A DNA stretch of 64,000 bases. It comes from Kitasatospora cineracea (lineage in GTDB: Bacteria > Actinomycetota > Actinomycetes > Streptomycetales > Streptomycetaceae). Below are positions 10,983 to 19,128 of this stretch, piece after piece. Made by a program: the position numbers and the translations under genes. Position 1 is the first letter of the stretch. Each line of letters begins with the position of its first letter. The stretch lies in assembly GCF_003751605.1 (NCBI RefSeq), contig NZ_RJVJ01000001.1, positions 4,092,001 through 4,156,000 of the forward strand. The letters are read 5' to 3'. The notes under the pieces are model-generated. The model was given only the letters and a program-made list of their open reading frames with translations. It ran no database searches and was not told where the DNA came from.

Positions 10983-11022
10983 AGAGGGGCCCGTGCGGGC
11001 GCGCGTCCGCACGGGCCCCTCT
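10983..11022 (+). terminator. Strong hairpin between ruvX and mltG
   Basis: AGAGGGGCCCGTGCGG (10983-10998) pairs perfectly over 16 bp with CCGCACGGGCCCCTCT (11007-11022), loop 8 nt, followed by a C/T-rich run. It could end the alaS-ruvX transcript. A -10-like TAGCTT near 10969 would instead place the hairpin at the 5' end of an mltG message. Confidence 0.6.
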
Positions 11023-11050
11023 CTCCTTGCCCGCCGCCGGAAGGGCCCCC

Positions 11051-12238
11051 GTGACCGACCCGTACACCGCGCCCGGACTCACCCCCGGCCACCTCGGTGC
11101 CCCCGTCGTCGAGCCCGAGGGCGCCCCGCCCGGCCTGCCGTACGGCGTCGAGCCGCCGGACCCGCAGCAGGTCCGCACCGGCGCCGCGTGCTGCCTCAGC
11201 GTCGCCGGGCTGCTCGGGGTGGCGATGGCGGCCGCGCTCGCGCTGTTCGTGCTCTGGCCCGAGGGCAAGCCGCCGGCCCCCGACTACCCGGGCGGCGGCA
11301 CCGGCCAGGTCCAGGTGTCGGTGGCGCAGGGCGCCAGCCTCACCCAGATCGGCAAGGTCCTGACGGCCAAACACGTGGTGGCCTCCGCCCGGGCGTTCAC
11401 CGACGCCGCGGCCAAGAGCCCGGCCGGCAGCAACGTCCACCCCGGCACATACACCCTCAAGGAGAAGATGTCGGCGGTCTCGGCGCTCAACGTGCTGCTC
11501 GATCCGTCCAACGCCAACGCCCTGACCGTTCCCGAGGGTTGGCGCTCCACCCAGGTCTTCGCCGCGATCGACACCCGGCTCGGCCTGAAGCCCGGCACCG
11601 CCAAGGCCACCGCCGAGCAGCACCTCGCCGAGCTGGGCCTGCCCGCCGACGCCGCCGGGCACCTCGAGGGCTACCTCTACCCCGCCACCTACCCCGTGAC
11701 CGGCGACAGCACCCCGCTGACCCTCCTTCAAGACATGGTAAAGGAGGCCGACGGCAACCTCGAGGGCCCCGCCGTCGCCGACGCCGCCACCGCCAACGGC
11801 GTGACCCCCTACGGGCTGTTGGCCGTCGCGAGCCTCGCCCAGGCCGAGGCCGACAACCCCGAGGACATGGCCAAGGTCGCCCGGGTCGTCTACAACCGCC
11901 TCGCGAAGAAGATGCCGCTCCAACTCGACTCCACCATCAACTACGCACTCGGCCGCTCCACCCTCACCACCACCCACGACGACACCAGACTCGACTCGCC
12001 CTTCAACACCTACGCCCACCCCGGCCTCCCGCCGACCCCCATCGGCAACCCCGGCCGGGACGCGCTGCGCGCCGCCCTCCACCCCGCCGACGGTGACTGG
12101 CTGTACTTCGTCACCGTCCAGCCCGGGGACACCCGCTTCACCGACAGCGAGGAGCAGCAGCGCAAGAACGTCGACGAGTTCAACGCCTACCGCGCCCAGC
12201 ACGCCTCGCCCCCGGCCTCGGCGTCCGCTTCCCCGTGA
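11051..12238 (+). CDS. mltG: Endolytic murein transglycosylase MltG, first copy
   Basis: MltG is a membrane-anchored lytic transglycosylase that cuts nascent glycan strands and sets their length. This 395-residue copy has a short Pro-rich cytoplasmic tail, one membrane helix (about residues 46-68) and an external YceG domain. The catalytic glutamate appears to be Glu266 in VASLAQAEADN, followed by the conserved VARVVYNRLAKKMPLQLDST and PFNTYAHPGLPPTPIGNPG. The GTG start at 11051 has GGAAGGG upstream. It stands directly before a second, longer mltG (12355-14391) in the same direction: a tandem pair with roughly the same C-terminal domain. The usual Streptomyces order has one mltG here, so one copy is probably extra. 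Confidence 0.9.
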   Translation: MTDPYTAPGLTPGHLGAPVVEPEGAPPGLPYGVEPPDPQQVRTGAACCLSVAGLLGVAMAAALALFVLWPEGKPPAPDYPGGGTGQVQVSVAQGASLTQIGKVLTAKHVVASARAFTDAAAKSPAGSNVHPGTYTLKEKMSAVSALNVLLDPSNANALTVPEGWRSTQVFAAIDTRLGLKPGTAKATAEQHLAELGLPADAAGHLEGYLYPATYPVTGDSTPLTLLQDMVKEADGNLEGPAVADAATANGVTPYGLLAVASLAQAEADNPEDMAKVARVVYNRLAKKMPLQLDSTINYALGRSTLTTTHDDTRLDSPFNTYAHPGLPPTPIGNPGRDALRAALHPADGDWLYFVTVQPGDTRFTDSEEQQRKNVDEFNAYRAQHASPPASASASP

Positions 12239-12354
12239 ACGACAGCGGTCAGTGACGGTCCTTGGCTACGCTGCGGTACGGTAGCGTCTCCGACCACGTG
12301 CTGCGCGGACAGCACGCGGATTCGATGGACACCCTGGACGCTGTAAGGGGATCG

Positions 12355-14391
12355 ATGACTGATCAGAGCGGGCGCTACGGCTCCCAGGGCGACCAGCCGT
12401 GGTACCCCGGCGAACAGCCCCAGACCCAGGGCCCGTACGGGCAGCAGGACTACCCCCAGCAGTACCCCCAGGGGTACCCGCAGCAGCAGGGCGGCGTGCC
12501 GCAGGACGGCTCCTACGGCGGGCAGCAGCAGTTCGTGCAGCAGCAGCCGGGCATGCAGCAGCAGCCGGGCATGCAGCAGGGCGGGATACCGCAGGGCTAC
12601 CCGCAGCAGGGCGTGCCGCAGGGCGGTTCGTACGGCGGCCAGCAGCAGTTCGTCCAGCAGCAGGGGTACCCGCAGCAGCAGGGCGGCGTGCCGCAGGGCG
12701 GTTCCTACGGCGGGCAGCAGCAGTTCGTGCAGCAGCAGCCGGGGATGCAGCAGCAGGGCTACCCGCAGGGGCAGCCGGTGCCGCAGCAGATGCCGATGGG
12801 GCAGGGCCACCAGGGCCACCCGCAGCAGGGCGCGCCGCAGGGCGGCTCGTACGGCGGGCAGCAGCAGTTCGTGCAGCAGCAGCCCGGTGCCCGCCAGGGC
12901 GTGCCGGGGCAGCAGGGCACGGCCCAGCAGGGCACCCCGCCGCACGGCTTCCCGGTCGGGCAGTTGCTGGGGCAGCAGCCCCAGCAGCCGGGCATGCCGC
13001 AGCGCCCCGGGCCGGGCCGGCCCGGACCGGGAGGCCCGCAGCAGCAGCGCCCCGCCGCCGCGGGCGGGCCCGAGCCGGCCGGGGGCCCCGGGCCGGACGG
13101 GATCGACTGGGAGGCGGAGGCCGCCGCCCTCGACGCCCCGTCGGCCGGACGCCGCAGCGCCGCCGCCGCGGTCGACGAGCGGGCCGACCAGGAGCACCAG
13201 GACTGGGCCGAGGACGAGTACCTGGACGAGGAGGCGGCCGAGGACGAGTCGTTCTTCTCCGAGCAGGACAACTCCCGCGAGGCCGAGCGCAAGCGCAAGG
13301 AGAAGAGCAAGAAGTCGGGCCGCCGCAACGGCGGTGCCTGCCTGGTGGTCGCCCTGGTGCTGCTCGGCGGCCTGGGCGGCGCCGGCTGGTGGGGCTACGG
13401 CATCTACCAGGAGCGCTTCGGCCCGCCGCCGGACTTCAAGGGCGACGGCACCGGCTCGGTGAACATCACCGTCAAGGACGGCGCCGGCGGCGACGCGATC
13501 GGCAAGGCCCTGCTCGACGCGGGCGTGGTCAAGAGCATCAAGGCGTTCAGCGCCGCGTACGAGAAGGACCCGCGCGGCCGCGGCATCCAGCCCGGCATCT
13601 ACACCATGAAGCACCAGATGTCCGCCGCCGCGGCCTTCAAGGAGCTGGTGGACTCCAACGGCGGCAACGTGCTGATCTTCGCGGAGGGCATGAAGGCCGC
13701 TGACGTCTACAGCAAGATCGACGCCAAACTGAAGCTCCAGGCGGGCACCACGGCGAACGTCGCCAAGGAGCAGGCCGGCAGCCTGGGCCTGCCCGCGTAC
13801 GCGAGCAACAACCCCGAGGGCTTCCTCTACCCGGCCCGCTACTCGGTCACCGACGGGATGAAGCCCGAGGAACTGCTGAAGCAGATGGTCGCCAACGCGC
13901 TTCAGCACTACAGCGACCTCAAGCTGGACGAGGCGGCTCAGAAGGTCGGGCTGAAGGACGGCTACGACGTGATCAAGGAAGCGTCGATCCTCCAGGCGGA
14001 GGGCAACAACGACCAGGACTTCGGCAAGATGGCCCGAGCCCTGTACAACCGCCTCAACACCACCGCCACCCAGGGCAAACTGCAGCTCGACACGACGCTG
14101 CAGTACCAGCTGGGCCGGATCACCTTCACGAACGCCGAGCTCGAGACGAACAAGAGCCCTTACAACACCTACGTGGTCAAGGGCCTGCCGCCGACCCCGA
14201 TCGGGAACCCCGGTGACGAGGCCATCCAGGCCGTGCTCAACCCGACGCCCGGAGACTGGGTCTACTGGTACGCGATGTCCCCGAGCGAGACCCGGTTCGC
14301 GGCCACCTACGACGAGCACCTGAAGAACGTCCAGGAGAACTGCACCGCGCACGGGCAGGGCTTCGACAAGTCCCGCGGGGTCTGCAAGTAG
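12355..14391 (+). CDS. mltG: Endolytic murein transglycosylase MltG, second copy with long Gln-rich repeat domain
   Basis: A 678-residue MltG. Residues 1-250 are a cytoplasmic low-complexity domain made largely of Gln, Gly, Pro and Tyr. Four near-identical copies of GGSYGGQQQFVQQQ start near residues 50, 90, 116 and 163 (the first reads DGSYGG). A charged linker (EEAAEDESFFSEQDNSREAE) leads to a membrane helix near 328-349. The extracellular YceG domain has probable catalytic Glu549 in ASILQAEGNN, followed by MARALYNRLNTTA and PYNTYVVKGLPPTPIGNPG. The ATG at 12355 follows AAGGGG. Such long N-terminal extensions are typical of Streptomyces MltG and may bind cytoplasmic partners. This copy is the likelier orthologue of the single mltG elsewhere; a bidirectional terminator follows. 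Confidence 0.93.
   Translation: MTDQSGRYGSQGDQPWYPGEQPQTQGPYGQQDYPQQYPQGYPQQQGGVPQDGSYGGQQQFVQQQPGMQQQPGMQQGGIPQGYPQQGVPQGGSYGGQQQFVQQQGYPQQQGGVPQGGSYGGQQQFVQQQPGMQQQGYPQGQPVPQQMPMGQGHQGHPQQGAPQGGSYGGQQQFVQQQPGARQGVPGQQGTAQQGTPPHGFPVGQLLGQQPQQPGMPQRPGPGRPGPGGPQQQRPAAAGGPEPAGGPGPDGIDWEAEAAALDAPSAGRRSAAAAVDERADQEHQDWAEDEYLDEEAAEDESFFSEQDNSREAERKRKEKSKKSGRRNGGACLVVALVLLGGLGGAGWWGYGIYQERFGPPPDFKGDGTGSVNITVKDGAGGDAIGKALLDAGVVKSIKAFSAAYEKDPRGRGIQPGIYTMKHQMSAAAAFKELVDSNGGNVLIFAEGMKAADVYSKIDAKLKLQAGTTANVAKEQAGSLGLPAYASNNPEGFLYPARYSVTDGMKPEELLKQMVANALQHYSDLKLDEAAQKVGLKDGYDVIKEASILQAEGNNDQDFGKMARALYNRLNTTATQGKLQLDTTLQYQLGRITFTNAELETNKSPYNTYVVKGLPPTPIGNPGDEAIQAVLNPTPGDWVYWYAMSPSETRFAATYDEHLKNVQENCTAHGQGFDKSRGVCK
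12499..12885 (+). repeat. In-frame repeats in mltG coding a Gln-rich tract
   Basis: Four nearly identical 42-nt blocks coding GGSYGGQQQFVQQQ begin near 12502, 12622, 12697 and 12838, separated by GYPQQQGGVPQ-type spacers that are themselves repeated. The array keeps frame and is expected to vary in copy number between strains. Confidence 0.85.
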
Positions 14392-14417
14392 TCCGCGCTG
14401 CCGGCGCTCGCGAGCAC

Positions 14418-14452
14418 CGACGGGCCACGGCTCCTGCCGCCGTGGCCCGTCG
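14418..14452. terminator. Bidirectional terminator between mltG and the PG-binding gene
   Basis: CGACGGGCCACGGC (14418-14431) pairs perfectly with GCCGTGGCCCGTCG (14439-14452), loop 7 nt, between two convergent genes. No T run is present, as is common in Streptomyces. Confidence 0.7.
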
Positions 14453-14485
14453 CCGCCGTGTTCCGGCCTCGCCGGCGACCACCGG

Positions 14486-14872
14486 TCAGATGCAGTACGG
14501 GGTCGAGCCGCCGATGTAGAGGAAGTGCATGTGGGAGCGGGTGTTCGGGCCGTAGACGCCGTCCTGCGTGATGCCCGCGGCGCGCTGGATCTGGACGACG
14601 GCGGACTTGGTCTCGCTGCCGTAGATCCCGTCGACCCCGATGAAGATGTTGTTGCACTGCGCGAGAGCGCGCTGGAGCGCCACCACGCCGTCGCCCTGGT
14701 TGCCGTAGCCCATGATGCAGCTGTCCGAGCCGTTGTCCGCCACGGGCTTGTAGAAGAAGAAGTCCTGCTTGGTGCAGGTCGGCAGGGAGGCGGCGCTCGC
14801 CTGGGCGGTGCCGATCCACAGACCGGAGACGGCGAGTGCGGTAGCGGCGATCACACGGAAGACGCGGGACAT
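14486..14872 (-). CDS. Secreted peptidoglycan-binding domain protein
   Basis: A 128-residue exported protein. The Sec signal peptide is clear: MSRVFRVIAATALAVSG, then a hydrophobic core ending in TAQASA with probable cleavage near residue 28. The mature part has a PG_binding_1 fold: GDGVVALQRALAQC, then IGVDGIYGSETKSAVVQIQ and GVYGPNTRSHMHFL. Four cysteines suggest disulphides outside the cell. Such single-domain proteins bind cell-wall glycan and often help or regulate hydrolases, but no catalytic domain is present. The ATG is set by GAGGAG 8-10 nt upstream. It lies on the opposite strand between mltG and the ABC ATPase, interrupting the mltG-aroE order, and looks like an insertion. Confidence 0.88.
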   Translation of the reverse strand: MSRVFRVIAATALAVSGLWIGTAQASAASLPTCTKQDFFFYKPVADNGSDSCIMGYGNQGDGVVALQRALAQCNNIFIGVDGIYGSETKSAVVQIQRAAGITQDGVYGPNTRSHMHFLYIGGSTPYCI

Positions 14873-15018
14873 CGAAGACTCCTCGATCGGTGGACGAACG
14901 AACGGGCGGGGCGATTGTGTGCCGATGACGGTCGGCGCTGGTGAAGCCTTTGCTTTCGATGGCCGGAACTTGATCGATCCCGACTGAAAAGAGCCGCCGT
15001 CCGGTGGTCGATACGGCT

Positions 15019-15049
15019 TTGCGGGGCGGCCGGGTGGTGCGGGTAGCGT
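15019..15049 (+). promoter_or_regulatory. Promoter TTGCGG-N19-TAGCGT for the ABC ATPase gene
   Basis: TTGCGG at 15019-15024 and TAGCGT at 15044-15049 predict +1 at 15056, one base before the ATG at 15057. The transcript would be essentially leaderless. It would drive the ABC ATPase, GNAT and aroE genes, which overlap. Confidence 0.5.
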
Positions 15050-15056
15050 GATCCGG

Positions 15057-15881
15057 ATGGAGACACCGGAGAGCACGCCGCACCTGCCCGAGCCGGCCCT
15101 GTTGGAGGCTGCCCGCGTCGACGTGGTGCGGGGCGGGCAGTACCTGCTGCGGGACGTTTCGCTGACCGTCCGGGCCGGGGAGCACTGGGCGGTGCTCGGG
15201 GCGAACGGGGCCGGGAAGAGCACCCTGCTGTCGCTGCTGGGTGCGGTCGAGCACCCGACCGCGGGCACCGTGAAGGTGCTCGGGCGGCAGCTCGGCAAGG
15301 TCGACGTCCGGGAGCTGCGCGGGCACCTCGGGCACGTCAACCCGCGGCACCCGCTGCGTTCCCCGCTGACGGTGCGCCAGGTCGTGCTGACCGGTACCAC
15401 GCAGTCCATCGAGCCGGACCCGTTCCGCAAGCCCACGGCCGAACAGCTCGACCACGCCGAGGAGTTGATCCGCACCCTGGGCGTCGGGCACCGCGCCGAG
15501 AGCCCCTGGACCACGCTCTCCCAGGGCGAGCGCGGCCGGGTCCTGATCGCCCGCGCGCTGATGCCCGAACCCCGGCTGCTGCTGCTCGACGAGCCCGCCA
15601 CCGGCCTCGACCTGACCGCCCGCGAACAGCTCCTGGAGAGCCTGGACGAACTGCGCGCCCGCTACCCCGAGGTGGCGTCCGTGCTGGTCACCCACCACCT
15701 GGAGGAGCTCCCCGAGACCACCAGCCACGCCCTGCTGCTGCGCGACGGCCTGACCACCGCGGCCGGCCCCGCCGCCGAGGTGCTGACCACCGAACTGGTC
15801 TCCGAGTGCTTCCGCCACCCGATCCGGATCGCCCACAGCGAGGGCCGCTGGTCCGCCCGCACCCGCCGGGGCACCGAGTGA
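15057..15881 (+). CDS. ABC transporter ATP-binding protein without a partner permease
   Basis: A 274-residue single nucleotide-binding domain. Walker A is GANGAGKSTLL near residue 47, the signature is TLSQGERGRVLIARALMPEP, Walker B is RLLLLDEPATGLDL, and the switch histidine is in VLVTHHLEEL. The signature LSQGE and the short length recall YlmA/ModF-type ATPases, some of which act without a known permease. No membrane subunit is encoded nearby, so substrate and partner are unknown. The ATG at 15057 is one base after the predicted transcript start. The stop overlaps the next GTG (GTGA), so it is coupled to the GNAT gene and through it to aroE. Confidence 0.85.
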   Translation: METPESTPHLPEPALLEAARVDVVRGGQYLLRDVSLTVRAGEHWAVLGANGAGKSTLLSLLGAVEHPTAGTVKVLGRQLGKVDVRELRGHLGHVNPRHPLRSPLTVRQVVLTGTTQSIEPDPFRKPTAEQLDHAEELIRTLGVGHRAESPWTTLSQGERGRVLIARALMPEPRLLLLDEPATGLDLTAREQLLESLDELRARYPEVASVLVTHHLEELPETTSHALLLRDGLTTAAGPAAEVLTTELVSECFRHPIRIAHSEGRWSARTRRGTE

Positions 15882-16357
15882 CGGCCGCGGCGGCGTGGAC
15901 GCTGCGCCCCGCCACCGCCGCCGACCTGGAACCGCTGGCCGAACTGCGGGCCGCGGCGATGCGCCCCGACCTGGAACGGCTCGGCCGCTACGACGAGCAC
16001 CGGGTCCGGCAGCGGCTGCGCGACGCGTACCGGCCCGAGCACACCTCGGTGGTCGAGGTGCCCGGCCGCCCCGGACCGGCCGGCTGCCTGGCGCTCGCCC
16101 CCGACGATCCCCCCGGCACCCTGCTGCTGGAGCACTTCTACCTCGACCCGGCGCTGCACGGCCGCGGCCTGGGCACCGCGGTGCTGCGCGCCGCGCTGGA
16201 GCGGGCCGACGCCGCGGGCCTGGCCGTCCGGCTGAACGTGCTGCAGGGCAGCCCCGCCCGGCGGCTGTACGAGCGGCACGGCTTCGCGCTGGAGTCCGAG
16301 GACCCGGTCGACGTGTACCTGCACCGCCCCGCCCCTCTCGAAAGGCCCACCACGTGA
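15878..16357 (+). CDS. GNAT-family N-acetyltransferase
   Basis: A 159-residue GCN5-related acetyltransferase. The acetyl-CoA binding motif is LDPALHGRGLGTAVLRAALE near residues 89-108; the late strand-helix PARRLYERHGFALESEDPVD is also typical. The substrate cannot be told from sequence. The GTG start overlaps the ABC ATPase stop by GTGA, and its own stop overlaps the aroE start in the same way. The tight coupling shows one transcript, but gives no clear link to shikimate synthesis. Confidence 0.85.
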   Translation: MTAAAAWTLRPATAADLEPLAELRAAAMRPDLERLGRYDEHRVRQRLRDAYRPEHTSVVEVPGRPGPAGCLALAPDDPPGTLLLEHFYLDPALHGRGLGTAVLRAALERADAAGLAVRLNVLQGSPARRLYERHGFALESEDPVDVYLHRPAPLERPTT

Positions 16358-17181
16358 GCACCCCGCACCGGGCCGCCGTGCTCGGCTCGCCGATCGCCCA
16401 CTCGCTCTCCCCGGCGCTGCACAACGCCGGGTACGCCGCGCTCGGGCTGGACGGCTGGCAGTACGGCCGGCACGAGGTCGACGAGTCGACCCTGGCGGCG
16501 TTCGTCACCCGGCTCGACCCCGCCGAGTGGGCCGGCCTGTCGCTGACCATGCCGCTCAAGCGGGCGATCCGCCCGCTGCTGGACACCGTCAGCGACACCG
16601 CCCGCGCGGTGGACGCCGTCAACACCGTGGTCCTCGACCGCGACGGGCGGCGGCACGGCGACAACACCGACGTCCCCGGCCTGGTCAACGCGCTGCGCGA
16701 ACGCGGCGTCGAACGGGTGGAATCGGCCGCGGTGCTGGGCGCCGGGGCCACCGCCTCGTCCGCGCTGGCCGCGCTGGCCCAGGTCTGCGACGGCGAGGTG
16801 ACCGCGTACGTGCGCAGCGCCGGGCGGGCCGCCGAGATGCGGGCGCTGGGGGAGCGCCTGGGCGTGCCGGTGCGCACCGCCGACTGGGCGGACGGCGCGC
16901 GGGCGCTGGACGGGCCGCTGACCGTCTCCACCACGCCGGTCGGGGCCACCGACGGCTTCGCGGCGCAGCTGACGGCCGCGCCGGGCGTGCTGTTCGACGT
17001 GCTGTACCACCCGTGGCCGACCGCGCTGGCCGCGGCCTGCCTGGAGCGCGGCGGCACCGTGCTGGGCGGGCTGGACCTGCTGGTGCACCAGGCGGTGCTG
17101 CAGTTCGAGCGGTTCACCGGCGTGGAGCGCGGCCCGCTGGCGGCGATGCGGGCGGCGGGGGAGGCGGCGCTCGCGGGCTGA
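16354..17181 (+). CDS. aroE: Shikimate 5-dehydrogenase
   Basis: AroE reduces 3-dehydroshikimate to shikimate with NADPH. The 275-residue protein opens with RAAVLGSPIAHSLSPALHN, holding the two Ser residues that bind shikimate. The catalytic lysine is Lys69 in GLSLTMPLKRAIRP, and the catalytic aspartate is in GDNTDVPGL near residue 107. The Rossmann part has AAVLGAGATASSALAALA, and the C terminus has LDLLVHQAVLQFE with the conserved Gln. The nucleotide-binding loop is slightly unusual (GAGATAS in place of GAGGAA), as in other actinobacterial copies. The GTG is preceded by GAAAGG. It starts the aro series here. Confidence 0.94.
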   Translation: MSTPHRAAVLGSPIAHSLSPALHNAGYAALGLDGWQYGRHEVDESTLAAFVTRLDPAEWAGLSLTMPLKRAIRPLLDTVSDTARAVDAVNTVVLDRDGRRHGDNTDVPGLVNALRERGVERVESAAVLGAGATASSALAALAQVCDGEVTAYVRSAGRAAEMRALGERLGVPVRTADWADGARALDGPLTVSTTPVGATDGFAAQLTAAPGVLFDVLYHPWPTALAAACLERGGTVLGGLDLLVHQAVLQFERFTGVERGPLAAMRAAGEAALAG

Positions 17182-17351
17182 GGCACCCGGCGGCTTCCGG
17201 ACGTTCGCTGTCCGCCACCCGGACCGTGGCCCCGGTGGCCTGCGGGACGTGAAAGGATCGGAGTTCGCCCGCCGTGTTCCCGCGGCCGGGCAGGACGAGA
17301 CGCCGGGCCGGCCGCCGTTCACGGCGCGGGCCGCTGACGAAGGAGCTTTCG

Positions 17352-18536
17352 GTGGGTAGCTTGCGCTGGCTCACGGCGGGGGAGTCGCACGGCCCCGCTC
17401 TGGTCGCGACGCTGGAGGGCCTGCCGGCCGGGGTGCCGGTCACCACCGCGATGGTGGCCGACGCACTGGCCCGCCGCCGGCTCGGTTACGGCCGCGGTGC
17501 GCGGATGAAGTTCGAGCAGGACGAGGTGACCTTCCTCGGCGGCGTCCGGCACGGCGAGACCATGGGCTCCCCGGTGGCGGTCATGGTCGGCAACACCGAG
17601 TGGCCGAAGTGGGAGCAGGTCATGTCGGCCGACCCGGTCGACCCCGAGGTGCTGGCCGGCCTGGCCCGCAACGAGGCGCTGACCCGCCCGCGCCCCGGCC
17701 ACGCCGACCTGGCCGGCATGCAGAAGTACTCGCTCGACGAGGCCCGGCCGATCCTGGAGCGCGCCAGCGCCCGGGAGACCGCGGCCCGGGTCGCGCTCGG
17801 CGCGGTCGCCCGCTCCTACCTCAAGGAGACCTGCGGCATCGAGATCGTCAGCCACGTGGTGGAGCTGGCCGCCGCCAAGGCCCCGGCCGGCGTGCTGCCG
17901 CTGCCCGCCGACGAGGCCCGCCTGGACGAGGACCCGGTGCGCTGCCTGGACGCCGACGCGTCGAAGGCGATGGTCGCCGAGATCGACCAGGCCCACAAGG
18001 ACGGCGACACCCTGGGCGGCGTGGTCGAGGTGCTGGCGTACGGCGTGCCGGTCGGCCTCGGCTCGCACGTGCACTGGGACCGCCGGCTGGACGCCCGGCT
18101 CGCGGCCGCGCTGATGGGCATCCAGGCGATCAAGGGCGTCGAGGTCGGCGACGGCTTCGACCTGGCCCGGATCCCCGGCTCGCAGGCGCACGACGAGATC
18201 CTGCCGACCGCCGAGGGCATCAAGCGCGCCTCCGGCCGCTCCGGCGGCACCGAGGGCGGCCTGTCCACCGGCGAGCTGCTGCGGGTGCGGGCCGCGATGA
18301 AGCCGATCGCCACCGTCCCGCGCGCCCTGCAGACCGTGGACGTGCGCACCGGCGAGCCCGCCAAGGCGCACCACCAGCGCTCCGACGTGTGCGCCGTCCC
18401 GGCGGCCGGCATCGTCGCCGAGGCGATGGTGGCGCTGGTGCTGGCGGACGCGGTGGCGGAGAAGTTCGGCGGCGACAACGTCTCCGAGACCCGTCGCAAC
18501 GTGCAGTCCTACCTCGAGAACCTGATCGTCCGGTGA
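17352..18536 (+). CDS. aroC: Chorismate synthase
   Basis: AroC converts EPSP to chorismate by 1,4-elimination and needs reduced FMN. The 394-residue protein starts at the GTG after AGGAG; it reads SLRWLTAGESHGPALVATLE with the conserved GESHG. It keeps the FMN and substrate residues in RRRLGYGRGARMKFEQDEV, RPRPGHADLAGMQKY, ASARETAARVALGAVAR and SGGTEGGLSTGE. Family signatures 1-3 are therefore all present. A 170-nt gap separates it from aroE, and 70 nt separate it from aroK. Confidence 0.97.
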   Translation: MGSLRWLTAGESHGPALVATLEGLPAGVPVTTAMVADALARRRLGYGRGARMKFEQDEVTFLGGVRHGETMGSPVAVMVGNTEWPKWEQVMSADPVDPEVLAGLARNEALTRPRPGHADLAGMQKYSLDEARPILERASARETAARVALGAVARSYLKETCGIEIVSHVVELAAAKAPAGVLPLPADEARLDEDPVRCLDADASKAMVAEIDQAHKDGDTLGGVVEVLAYGVPVGLGSHVHWDRRLDARLAAALMGIQAIKGVEVGDGFDLARIPGSQAHDEILPTAEGIKRASGRSGGTEGGLSTGELLRVRAAMKPIATVPRALQTVDVRTGEPAKAHHQRSDVCAVPAAGIVAEAMVALVLADAVAEKFGGDNVSETRRNVQSYLENLIVR

Positions 18537-18606
18537 GCGAGCGGAGCGAGCAGTCAAGCACGAGCCGCTGTCGGTCACGACGCGACGAGCGAAGCGGGGA
18601 GTGGAC

Positions 18607-19128
18607 ATGACCGCACCGGCCATCGTGCTGGTCGGCCCGCCCGGCAGTGGCAAGTCCACCGTCGGGCGGGTCCTCGCCGAACGCCTCGGCCTGCCGTTCC
18701 GCGACACCGACGCCGACGTCGAGCGGACCGCGGGCAAGCCCATCCCGGAGATCTTCGTCGACGAGGGCGAACCGCACTTCCGGCAGCTGGAGCGGGAGGC
18801 CGTCCGGGCCGCCGTCACCGGCTTCCCGGGCGTGCTGGCGCTCGGCGGCGGCGCCGTGATGGCGGAGGAGACCCGGGCGCTGCTCGCCCCGCTGCCGGTG
18901 GTGTTCCTGGAGGTGGCGCTCGGCGACGCGGTCAAGCGGGTCGGCCTGGACGCCCCCCGCCCGCTGCTCGCGGTCAACCCCCGGGCCCGCTGGCGCGAAC
19001 TGATGGAGGCCCGCCGCCCGCTCTACCTGGAGGTCGCCACCGCCGTGGCCGACACCGAGGGCCGCACGCCCGAGCAGGTCGCCGACGCCGTACTCGAAGC
19101 ACTGGAGTTGAAGAACCCCCATGTCTGA
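18607..19128 (+). CDS. aroK: Shikimate kinase
   Basis: AroK phosphorylates shikimate at O3 with ATP. The 173-residue P-loop kinase has Walker A GPPGSGKSTVG near residue 11, the shikimate-binding DTDADVER and FRQLEREAV, LALGGGAVM, and the lid region with RPLL. The ATG at 18607 has GGGGAG at good spacing; a GTG at 18601 lies too close to that site. It overlaps aroB by 8 nt, so the two are coupled. The short intergenic region in front (18537-18606) is rich in GAGCGNNGCGAG-type repeats, often seen between Streptomyces genes. Confidence 0.95.
   Translation: MTAPAIVLVGPPGSGKSTVGRVLAERLGLPFRDTDADVERTAGKPIPEIFVDEGEPHFRQLEREAVRAAVTGFPGVLALGGGAVMAEETRALLAPLPVVFLEVALGDAVKRVGLDAPRPLLAVNPRARWRELMEARRPLYLEVATAVADTEGRTPEQVADAVLEALELKNPHV

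Noticed and set aside
18537..18606. GAGCGNNGCGAG-type repeats between aroC and aroK as a regulatory element
   Set aside because: Such sequences are scattered between many Streptomyces genes and show no clear dyad or promoter here.
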